From assembly GCF_032854445.1 (NCBI RefSeq), contig NC_088302.1, positions 19,031,338 to 19,095,337 of the forward strand: a stretch of DNA of 64,000 bases, written 5' to 3'. Below are positions 35,501 to 47,500 of this stretch, piece by piece; within the stretch, counting starts at the first letter, position 1, and each line of letters starts with the position of its first letter. Source of the DNA: Liolophura sinensis (lineage: Eukaryota > Mollusca > Polyplacophora > Chitonida > Chitonidae). Under the pieces are notes generated by a model that was not told where the DNA came from, ran no database searches, and worked only from the letters and a program-made list of their open reading frames with translations. A program made the position numbers and the translations under genes.

Positions 35501-38500
35501 AGTCCGTGGATTAGGCCTGTGTAATGTGCAGATCGTGGAATCGGTTTAATATAATCAGACGTGACCTGGTGTATCCTTATGGCTCTTAAGAACCCAACGA
35601 TCGCGGGTCGTGGCGCGATAGCAACGGATACATGGTAGGTTCTCTATTGACATTGACATGATCCTCAGTTGAGTGCCACTTATATGTTTTTGTCATGCGA
35701 CAGTGTTCGATCCTGGCCTTTGTCGAAAAGTTAGGACTATAGGACACACTGTAGAAAAAATATTATTCATAAAGTTCGGTTGTATGCTCCAGGTCACGCC
35801 CCCAAGTAGGCTATATAGTTGCATGCATCAACTGATGACATCGTCAAAAACTGCTTAATTGTCAAACCGACTGCACGTAACAAATACACCTATAATATGC
35901 ATGGACATGGAGAATGCAGAATTTAGATGATTTTCATTATCTCTGTTGCCAACCTCTTTGACGATGACAGCTTACGACAAAATGATACGCAAAACAAATG
36001 CAGAAGGTTGTAATAAGCAATGTCTTGAATCGCTGAAAAAAGCCTTTACGAAACACAGTGCTTGACTCTAAAAACATAATGAATGTGAAAATGGCAATAT
36101 CCAGAGAACACAAGGTCTTCTGATGTATGAACAATGATGTAAGTTGATCGTCGTTGAAGAAAGCACTAGCCATGTTTGCTGATAGTTATCCTGCTATGTG
36201 TTTTACACATGAAACTACCATTCTGCCAAACAGATATCTGGAAAGCGTTTCTCTTACAAATATAACAATTTTAGCAGAAGAGAAACACCGCCTATGAGCA
36301 GAAACAAGGAATCATTTAAAAAAAGCAAATCAGCTGCATTGTGTAAACCTGGGTTTCAGAGGATGTATTTTAAATGTTTACGACTGGATCAATGTGGCAT
36401 TAGAAAGTTGAAAAGAGAGGTTCCTATAAGAATATAGCCACTGCATGCTAAGCCGATTCGCTTAAGTACCGCCACTTGACATTTCCACCACAGCCAGAAC
36501 TGCGAGTCAGCGGATACTTCCATTCAACGCACAACGGAATTGGAGTCTCCTCAACTCTAATCAAGACACCTGTGGCGCCTGAAGACATAAATTGTTCTCG
36601 GTCGTACCACAGCCAGGTTAGTGAGGTCAAAGCTCGAATCCAGCTCTCGCTGGTTCTGATGCGGTTTTGAGTCAGGGAGTTCGTCGGTCATGATCAAAAA
36701 TGACGGAGGTTTATTCTGACTGGACTTGACCGTGGTTATGTAACAGAAAAATTTTGTCGATTAACTGCTGGCACCGTTTTATTCCCTTTGCTAAAACATG
36801 GGGCCTTTCGTATTCCGATACAGCTAACATAACATAAAAGAGTGATTTCATATAACTTGGATCGAAATAACAGACTTGCATGACTGGAACATTAACGCTG
36901 AACTAAAATCAATTTATGTTTCAATGACTGTGGAGTTATCAGTTCCATCAGCAACTCGCGTTTCACGCCTCAGTGCTCAGTGGCACGAGTTATTATGTGT
37001 GCTGGGACCGGAGCACTGACATCTGGTGAAAAGAGCCCAGAGTCGATGTGATAATTTAAATGAAGGGTCCAATTTATCGGTTGCGTGAGACAGTGACATA
37101 GACCGCTCAGTTGGGACTCCGCTTCAAAAATTCTAAAGTATTTCTTTAGTAAACTCTCCAAAGGTAACGAATTGTAACACCTATGATTGGCTTCATACAT
37201 GTGAAAGGATCTAAATTTATATACAACGCGTGCTCCATTTAATAACCCTCATACTGCCCTGAATTGGCATGAGGAAAGTTCGGTGCAACATACGTGTTAC
37301 TGTCCATGCCTCTGGTTGCGTGCATTGATAGATTTTAACAATCAGATGATGGCTGGGCATATATGTTTACGACCGAAAGCAAGTAAAAAATCTTGGTGTT
37401 CGTATAAACGCACATTAAACGTCTTTTTCAGATAAATTTCCATCGGAAATTGGTGCAGAGTAAAGCGCACTTGACCCTGCTTTCCATATGGAGAGAGATT
37501 TAGATCCATCATGTAGGCGTCCAAGGTGACACCAGGATTGCTCTTCTCAAAAGCATTCATTTATTTATTTCATTGGTGTTTTACGCCGTACTGAAGAATA
37601 TTTCACTTATACGACAGCAAGTATGATTTGAGGAAACCAGGCACAGCCTACAGGCTACTGCCAGACCTTCCCATGTACGGCCGGAGAGGAAGCCAGCATG
37701 CCACAGAAGCCACATTGAGAGGCTCCTGTGTCATTGCGCCGCGCTGACACGCTAACCCCCACGGAGGCCTCCATATCTCGAAAGTATATCAGAAGCAAAT
37801 GCGCCAGATCAAATGTACAATCAGTGTTTTCAACGCACGGCAGTCGCTGTTGAAAGGGTGTCACAAAGGCACATGCATAAGGTGAAACACCAGGATCGGT
37901 ATTTGGAACAGTTTGTATTACCTAGTCAGCATAATATGTAAATTTAACCACGTACCCACTTGGTGAAATTATGATTCACTGTACGTAAATTGTTCGAAAT
38001 TCTAAAAAGAATGGACAATTTCTGAAGAGGAGTGGAAACAGACGGAAACAGTCAAAGCCATTTTGTTCTCACGCGTTTGGTTACAACTTTTAATCGTGAA
38101 TTCTTACGAGGCCGTGAGTGAGTGAGTGCTTGGGGCTTAACGTCGTACAATGAGGCCATGAGATACGCCATGTTAGAGAAACAGGGTTAGGGTGATGTCA
38201 GCGGAAACAGAAAATCGGGGTTACAGAAATAATTAGAGCCGGATTGGTTATAACTGATGGTGGCGCCTCGATTTTCTCAATGTGTGCTAGTTTGCTCACT
38301 CTGAACTGTGGTCTCTTGTTTAAGCAACATCACAAATATAAGAAAGGTATGCTTTTTAAACTTGATGAAGGATACCTGACGTCACCCATCAATGACTTAT
38401 AGCACAAATGACGTAGTACTTTCAAACGCGCATGACGTCATTCCAGCGTAACCGGCCTTATTCGACATCATATCAGCCTGATTTATTGTCACATAAGGAA

Positions 38501-41500
38501 TATTACTATGTCACATCACGAAAATTTTACGGAAACTGCCAAAGATTTTGTTTTTTACGACTCATCACTTAGGGTTAAACAGCGTTATTCAGCGTAAATT
38601 TTTTGTAACCGTGGTTCTAGCTATATTCCACAGGATATCCTTTATAACAGTTTAATATTTCAACCTGACTTCTCTTAGGACTGAAGTGGCACTGTAAACA
38701 TGCATATATCCATTTCATCTGGTGTTCTTAACTTTCAGCATTCCTGTCTGTAAAGTTTCAGGATCAAAAGAAAATGAACCTATATATACTCACGTAGGTG
38801 GAATATCACCCTTACCACCCCCACCCCACCCCACCACCCTCCACTCCCACACGTCAAGAACTGGATGTCCTAGGAAAAATTTGCATGGATTTCAATCGTG
38901 TTTCTTCTGCCAGTACCGCTGACAGAGGACAGGTTATCGGTGAGAATAAGGCCAGACCATAGCAAGCTGTCTCTCAGGAACTCGCCGGAAGGGACGAATT
39001 AGTTACGACTGGCTGATGGCTACCCACGTGCGACGAAAACGGAGGCTGAATTGCTCCCGGGTCTCTTGACGACAGAGAAAGGCCAATTCGGGGGGAGAGC
39101 CTAATACTGGTCTAATTGACCAACAGGGCTAACCTAATTTCCGATGTGGATATATATATATATACCTACCGTTAACACGTAACATGAACAATTTCCTCAG
39201 GTTTTCTTTGGAGCTAATCTGACATTCGTAGACGCCGCTATCGGCTGGCTGGACATTGCCGATGTAAATCGTCCACAGTTGGCCCCTGTGTTGCACACGA
39301 ATGCGGTGCTTTTCCGTATATGGCATCGTCCCTATGGACAAGGGATTAGGCTCTGACGCTCTTCTCCACACCACCTGATGGGAAGAAATAAAAAACATCT
39401 CTTTTATGTTGATCAATACAATAGCCATTAGTGGTGTGCGCTTGAGGACTGCAAATCATGAAAACAGATATTTGCTATTCCTGTAAGTTCTTTTTTGGTG
39501 TTCTCTTGAAAACGCCAAAACCAAATGGGACAGTTTTACATGACTACATCTGATACAGTGGTTTAGACATTTCTCTTTTCAATTTGACCTCGAACGAGAG
39601 GACACGTACCCGGCGACCGTTTGTGCTGCATTAATTGATAGGGTTTTCTTTTGATTGTTGTTTAACGCCACACTAAAGATATTACAAAGGCGGCTTTCAT
39701 ATTGTGTGCAGAAGAAACCAGAATGGTGCACGTTCTACAAGTAAACTTTTTCCTTGCGTGGCAAGTCATATTAATGGACGACAAGTGGTCTCCAGCGATC
39801 TTCATGTAAGAATACACGAAACAACACCGTCCCCGGCTTGTTGTCACTGGTGCCCCGATGACAAAGAAAGCTAGGGAATCTTGAAAATTCGATGTCCGAG
39901 AGTAGTACTGAATCCACACCTTGTGTGCTCTAACCGTTGACAGGCGAGCACTTCAAACGGCCGGCCACCATCTGCTATATACTCATTAACTGATGGATTT
40001 ATGTTCTTTATGTTAGCCACGCCGACGTATTCCTACAACTTAAGATGTGTGTATGTATGTTTAGGGGTTTACGTCGTACCTAACAATTTATATATGACGG
40101 CGAGGAATCATTAGGTGCGTGCATATATTCTGTGTCTTCTTGTGGCAGAACAAGTTCATGCCAAATCAGGCAGCAACAAGCACCAGTTGTATACTCTTCG
40201 GTATGACCCGGCCCGGGTTTGATCCCAGGTCTCCCGACTTCAAGGCGAACGATCTAACCAATATGCCGCCGAAGCGGCCTACAAATTAAGAACACCTATG
40301 CTGTAGAGCATCACCTAGAAAACAGATGCCCCATACATTTTCTGCCATGCAATACCACATCCATGTAATACCTATACCTACAGTTTCGTTCATGTTGTAT
40401 ATTATACGATGTGCATGTATGGGTCATAGATCATTACATCCGGCCGAGTGACGACAAAAGCGAAATAAGAGATCTGATATCGCTGGTGGATAGTTTTTAT
40501 CTATGTGACATAAATCCCAATATTTCACATTTCTATAAATAATTAACAAATGCTCCGTAGACAACAGATCCTGCTTAGTACCTATGCAGAGATGGCTTTG
40601 TCTTCATGGAAGGAATGATACGGGTTTTACGTTACATCTTCAGTGGTTAAAAAGAGTATTCGTAGCCAAGGTTTGCAGAATGAAAAATACTGTTTCAGTG
40701 GATAGTTGTGGAATACAGCGATATTGTTTAATCGGATCGGTAAATTATTTAACTGTTGAAGAGCTAACGAAATGGTCCACAAGGCAGGCCAAATTTCAAA
40801 GCAAGACTTTCTTTCGTATATACTGAGAATATCCAAATTCGGTTATAGTCGTTAAGTAACTCTGTTCAAGTCGGAATGCGAAGCTATCTAACTGCAAAAG
40901 TGATAAATATGATGTATTAGTTAATCATTCCGTCGACGGAGGGTATATATTCGTATATACTGTAACAACTAATCTTCTGTAGAATGATTCACATTAATGT
41001 TAAAACACCCAAGCCATTTGGGAGGTTCTAAGCTGGAGCTTTCCAAACTCAGTACGCGTTGAATAAAGTTGCTCAAATATCAAAGTTGATGGACCGAATC
41101 TGACCAGTGGTCAAGAAGGCAATTTATCTGCAGGTTAAAATAACAGTTAAGGTTATTATGAGCATAAGCGGGCCTTGAAATGAACTGCCAGAATTGACTG
41201 ATGGGACTGTATGGTTTGTGAGGCATACGATACACCCTGGCCTGGAGTTTGACCGCACTGTTTATGCTAGGTGGCGGAACTATCACGCAATGGTCACAGC
41301 AGGCTGAGATTACCCCTCAGAATGAACCCTGAGCCCTTTGAAGAGACCCAATGCTTGTGAAATTCGATATACATCTACTTGACCAGTAGATGTCCGTGAA
41401 GACAGCCATTGACCGGTAAACAGCATTTTACAATGTGCACCTACACAACAGCATTCCAGGTACTGGTTTGGGGTATTTCTTGGGCAACCATTTCAGCGTA

Positions 41501-44500
41501 TCGTCTGCGGGCTAATCGCGCCTTAGCCCGGAGGAATGCCACTTACGACCTTTTGAGCAGCAAATCGTCTGTCTTCTCTTGCTAACAGTCTATTATCGGT
41601 TAATGCATGCTCATCGCTCCTTGAGAATGCCAAATCGGAGTTTCCTCTCCAGCGCCATCGTATTTGGCAATGTGCAGCTTCCTTTTGAAGTCCATGACAA
41701 AATTGAATTACCAATTTTCTGTCAATTCAAGCCTGAAATTTGCAAATATAATCTCATAACTGTTTTCCAGAAGGCTAAACGCCTGGTAACGGGTTGATGT
41801 TATTGGGTTGGGAGTTCTTGTTTTCCACCCAAGTGTGTATTTAAAGCTATGCCCAATATGAAGCGTAGTCGAGTACCTAGTATAGAACCATTTCCGAGAG
41901 CATGTAGTTTGATGTGCCTTTCCTCCTTTATCAAATACGAAAATAAACGTTAAAATTAGAAGAAAAAAAATTTCGGCTATAAAAGCACACAGTTGTTGTT
42001 TAAACAGACAGTGAATAATCTAGGAAAAAAAACCGTTAACGAAGAGAAAACCGCATGGTGAAAAGTTTGACCAAGGCTGGTGGCTGTTTTACTTCTTCCG
42101 TACAATGTTTTTTCATCACAACACGTCTGTTGTACCCATCTTCTCTATTTTGTCAAGAAAGCTAACAGCACAATAGATAAAGGAAAGTGGTTTTACGATG
42201 TTGGTACTTCGACTTCAATACGACCACCTTGAGGTTCTTCGGTTGCACGCTATTCATTTGGGTACATTTTGGTTGTTCTATGAATATTCTGGGTGTTGAT
42301 AGATTTAACTTTTCCTGTCGTAAAAGTAACTACGCAAGTATTCAGAACATTATTTCATTGGTTCGCGTTTGTTTGCCGTGTGCCTGACAAGTACATTTTA
42401 TTGGTGGCCGGCTTCTTGACCTTCTTGAGCGAGCAGAAACAAGCTCCAGATTCCACGAGACCATAACCCGGACAAACAGCGTACGTAACAGTCATTGGCG
42501 GTGGAAAGTCATCAAGAGAGCTGTAATTAACAAGAGCTATGGAGAATCGCTGTTTACCTCGCTTTATCTGATACCACGTGACTGTTAAACCCGTGACCTT
42601 CCTGCTCCGCAGTATACACGCGTGCCGTGCCCCTTACATATTAATGGTCCTCGAAGAGGTTTTCCCTTGCCTTCGCCCGGCACCACTTGCAGAATAAGCA
42701 TATGTAGCTGCAGGGTGACCGATCCATGAAGGCTCCAGGCCCTTCATCCCACCTGATAGCACAGTTCATCCTTTTATCTGGAGTCATCTTAACCAGTTTC
42801 GTGTTACAAATCCACTCGGCACAGGCGGAGCCTGTCTGCAATCAAACAGATAGAGTTGGCACGAGCAGCCACAGCGGGTCTCGTTGTCAAAAGATTGCCG
42901 TTTATGCCCTTTCGATCGAATGGCCAAATTTCATCTCTTCTCTCCTCTGCAACTGATAAAAGTGGACATCCTTTGATATAGCTGTCCTCTTATCGGCCGG
43001 TTCCCTCTCCCGTAGTTCATGGCCAGCGTTAAATGGAGGGTAATTTCTGGCCTTCGTTAGTTGCGTCGTTGTCAGGCCTGCATGATGTAACGTTAAGGAG
43101 TCGGAAGAGGCCGTAAATGAAGATATAGGAAGAATTTATCAGTTTTTATCGCCTTTCGTCTCCCGCTGCCTAAATCGTCTCTTGACCCAGGGCATCAAAT
43201 TAAGTTTCTTCAATATATACGTCCTAACTTCTAAATTCTTCGAGGTTTCTTTTAAGGAGAACAGCTGCGTCGTGGACAAAAAAACGTCTCTCTGGATGCT
43301 AAAACCCTTCTGTTGAATCGATTTGCCACTTGGGAGTTGTCGATAAAATATTACGTCTGTAAAAGAGGCACTCGTAGAAAAAAAGTATAGTATCAAGAAT
43401 GAAGCTGTGTCTCGCTACCTTCGCCCTTCAATCCAATTTCCTGGCACCCCGGTTGATTTCCCGCCTGCCAAATGATGCCATTACATGGGATGACGAGGGT
43501 ACAGGACGCAACACGGAATCCACTTGCACGGCAGTCGTAAAAAACAAACAATGTCAGTCAATTATTTGTGTAAGTCTATCAAAAAGGAAGGAAAAACGCA
43601 CAGGGTAAAGAAAGCATTACCCTAAAACTGACATCACTGAGATGGGGACAGCTGAAAGTCATTCCCAAATGAAAACAAGTCTTGAGAAGCTGCCACAATA
43701 AAACTCTGATTCGATCCGATATGGTACGATCCGATAATTTCGTCGGCAAAAACAGTCCAGATAAAGAAGCAACTCAAATCGAGATTATGCATTTAGGCTT
43801 CGTCGTAGTGGCCTTTCATAAAATGGGGTTAAAATAAGTTAATTTCATTCGATTTAAAAGTTTAAACTATAAAGAAAGTGGGAAAACAATTTGTGCCCAG
43901 CAATCGGTATCTTTTTAACGCAAGAAAACGATTTGGAATTGAATTTGATCAAATCAGTGACAACAGTGCTATACATGGCATTGGGGATCTGATTTTAATG
44001 AAGTTAGTCTTCGGCAACCCAAGTTTAGCTATTTGTGTTAATAAAAACTATAAATGGCAGTCAAACGAAATGTTCAGTATTTTTTAGATCGCTATACCGT
44101 AATACTTTATACTGGAACGGTTAGCCAGCGAATAGTAAGATCATGGTTAACAACCCAGTTCATGCCGATTCGCCTTCGGCCGTTTGTTGGCTACCGTACA
44201 GGGCAAAGTGGGTAATCTTCCATAAATATTGCAACTGAAGTCAAATATCTTTAGCACGGTCAAAAACCCCAGTCAAATTTCAAAGGAAATCTGCTTTGTC
44301 CTCAATCTTTGACTCATTCTTGAAGAATTCTAGCCGAATCATTACATATAATCTTATAATTTACTAAAGGTGATGAAAACAGAGCATTTGACTAAGTCTA
44401 GATCAATGACGTTTAATAAAATGTAATTCTAGACCAGTGATGTATAATATAATGTAATTCGAGACCAGCAGCGTTTAATAATTTTTAATTATTATCACTC

Positions 44501-47500
44501 ATTTTTTGCCTACACTAATTTACCCATAAGCTGCTAGAAATTAAGTATTCGTACGACCATTTGCCAACTATCATACGTTCGTCGCTGGTCTGGTTTTGCT
44601 CTCCCGCTGTAGTCTTTTTTACCTTTAATCAAGAACTTAGCCCAGAGAAACACGATAATCCTACAGAGGAGTTTGGTACAAGAGCTTTCTGGCATCAGGC
44701 GGAACATCTGTGGGAAGATGTCAGTATTTTGGAAAATAGAGCGAGTGTTATTAGGAGACGATTTCCACGTCTGAGCCAGTAAAGTATTTGTTTCTCTCGA
44801 TACAATCCAATTCTGACACCATTGCCGTATTTGGGCTGACACCAGGATACAATGTAATCCAATGTGCCAACTTTGCTGGACCATTCACTGTACTCTGGAC
44901 TCTTGGATGATTGAGACGTTTACTGCTTAATACTGGTGTCGTTCCTTTGTCTACTCTGTTGACAGATTACATCTCTGAGTCAGACTTAGAGTTGCACGCC
45001 TCACTACATGTACACATTCAGCGAACTTTTTGTGTACATACATGTGAAGTTTTTTTACTCAACCATGTCGCAGTGTTACACGTTTGTGCCAGACCTTTTA
45101 GCCTTGGTCTGGCGATTCTCTAACATGCCTTTATATTGTGGATTTTGTAATTTTCGTCTATTATTGCGCCCTTTGCAACTTTCCTCCAAGTGTTGCTCTC
45201 GCGTAAGTGCATAGGCTTTCATCGTTGAGGTAGCGGGTTCGAATCCGCTTGGCACTGGTCCTATTGCGACTTTAAGTCAGGAGGTTTTCCCCTCTTAAAA
45301 GTGCTTTGCTGGGATTTCCACCACCCATGCAGAAGACCCATCGTTGCCGTGTAAGTGAAGTATATTCTTAAGTATACGACGTTAATCCGCGCTAAAATGA
45401 AACAAATAAATAAAAAGACCTCATTAAACACCAATCAAATAAGGATTGTCTTGCAACCTGTGGACTTCTCATACATGTTATGTCATAACTCATCGCTTAC
45501 AATGCAATAAAAATTTTCGTTCTTGGCAACATTTTTGTGATTATATCATTGTGGTTGGATTTGTATCGTTCAGCCTCTCATTGTTGGGACAAAGTTGCAC
45601 CTTAATTCTATAAATTGGACGTTGAATCTTTAATTTACCGTTTGGTTTTTTAGGCTACACCTTTGTGTGGAACACTATATCCGCTTTGGAAGAATTACTT
45701 GTATTGAAGGATAGATGCAGAGGAACCTGTTTTAGCGTGTCAACAACCACTCGCTGCTAAAGGCCCCCTCGTAGAGTAATGAATGTATCTGTTGGATGCA
45801 TAGATCAGGGGAGTATGTTTTATGGAGAATTCGGCACCCCGCCAGCTTCCTCCGTCGTAAACATGCCAGGCTACAGAGGTGAAAATAACTTCTTTTCCGC
45901 ACGCGGCTTTCGGTTGAGAAGAGAGTGAAGGAGGGGCGAAGACCAATTACAGATGAAACAACCATAGCCTGTGAGAATGACCTATGAACTGGCCTCACAA
46001 ACAGAAGACGCTCATTTTATAAAGCTTCAAGAGTTGATGTGAGGGAAATTAGTTTCCACCTGTCGAAATATGGTCAATGTTTATTGAATGTAATTGGAAT
46101 TGATTGGCTACCTCTGTGTTATAGACAGAAGGGAATGACAGCCACGTTGAGTCTCCCGCCAGACAGCTTGGTCGATACCACATCGGCCTCAGCCACCACG
46201 GCGGTGATATAACTATAGTTCATACACAGGCCCGCTTCGCTCTGATGTAACAGTATTTCACCTGTTTGTGCCAGGCGTGGGCTCGAAGACCCTCGCGGAT
46301 GCCGAGGTAATATGATGTAAATCCTGCGCGCATGACAAGCTCTAGGGGTCAACGACTTTCCTTGATTTCTTTGATCTTACTTCATCTGGCCACTTTAATG
46401 AGCAATCACATCGGTTTTAGTTCCAGATGGTCTTGAGGATTTCACCTGTCAACTTCTCTATCCGAACCCATAGATATTTACATATTTAAACGAATGAACA
46501 TATGCGGATGAACGACTGGTTTAAATGAAATAAATTTTACACCTGCTAGACTGTGATATCATTCCACCACCTATGCCGTCTCTCGTCCAAACGATGAGAA
46601 ACCACTTTAGCAGAGAGCCTCGTCTGTACGTTTACCAACGTTAGCCTAACAGTTACATATTGTCAACAAAAATGTGTTGACGAACAATTATGATTACTGA
46701 CAAATGCCAGACTAGGTGAAACAAAATCTTATTATTCAACTTCTGTAAATATATATACCCGTGATGCTTGAAGAAAGATAAATAAAAAAATGATTTGCAA
46801 AATAAAGAAAGGAAATGGAAAGGTCAGAAAGATGAGAAACTGTTCACAACTTACGTAAAAACAGTGATCTCTGCGTAAACCCTCTGTCTGCATGAATTAA
46901 TGTGGTGCATGTTCTCTTAAGACAATGACGTCACCACGCATTCTCATGACGTTTTATGCAAATCTTCACTTAAACGTGTAGCTAGAAAATCTCTCTAGCA
47001 ACAGAATCACATGATGCTGTAACGTACAGCTACTAATCTCAAATACGGTTAATAAATCGGCAGTGGGAACATTCTTTGTACAGCTATACTGATGGACAGA
47101 TCAGAATTTACTGTGTCTAACCATGTTTTTGCCCTTGCTTTGTTTTCTTTCCACTGAACTATATACGAAATAGATACAACCCCCTGATGACATTTCAAAT
47201 TCCCAAGGGACCCGACGATTAGGTCACTGCCTTTCTAAAAAGAAGTCATTATTTTTTTTTTGTAAATCAGTTTTGTAGATAGTCGTCAAGTATCGTAGGT
47301 ACATGTATGTTACTTGAAAAAGTAAGTAAAACTTGGTTTCATTTAATCTGGCATTTGTCCGTGATTTTGGGTTGTTCGTCAGTGGAGAACAGCTGCGATA
47401 TGGTTTATATGCTATAAAACATTCATTTATTTTATGTAGGAAAGCTGTATCCTTTATTGAAGAAAAACGTACTTATGTCCTTAATTTGGCGGACATAGTC

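Larger units (their letters stand above)
26649..39169 (-). other. Long intron between Ig1 and the linker microexon
   Basis: This 12.5-kb phase-1 intron opens with GTAGGT and a (TA)n run and ends with a strong pyrimidine tract, TTTCTTTCCACAG. It holds SINE copies at 27678-27858, 31415-31565 and 37559-37772, the 31-bp minisatellite at 31705-32540, and a poly-G run at 27634-27651. A complex block at 26850-27490 has overlapping ORFs on both strands that were not recognised. Confidence 0.72.
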
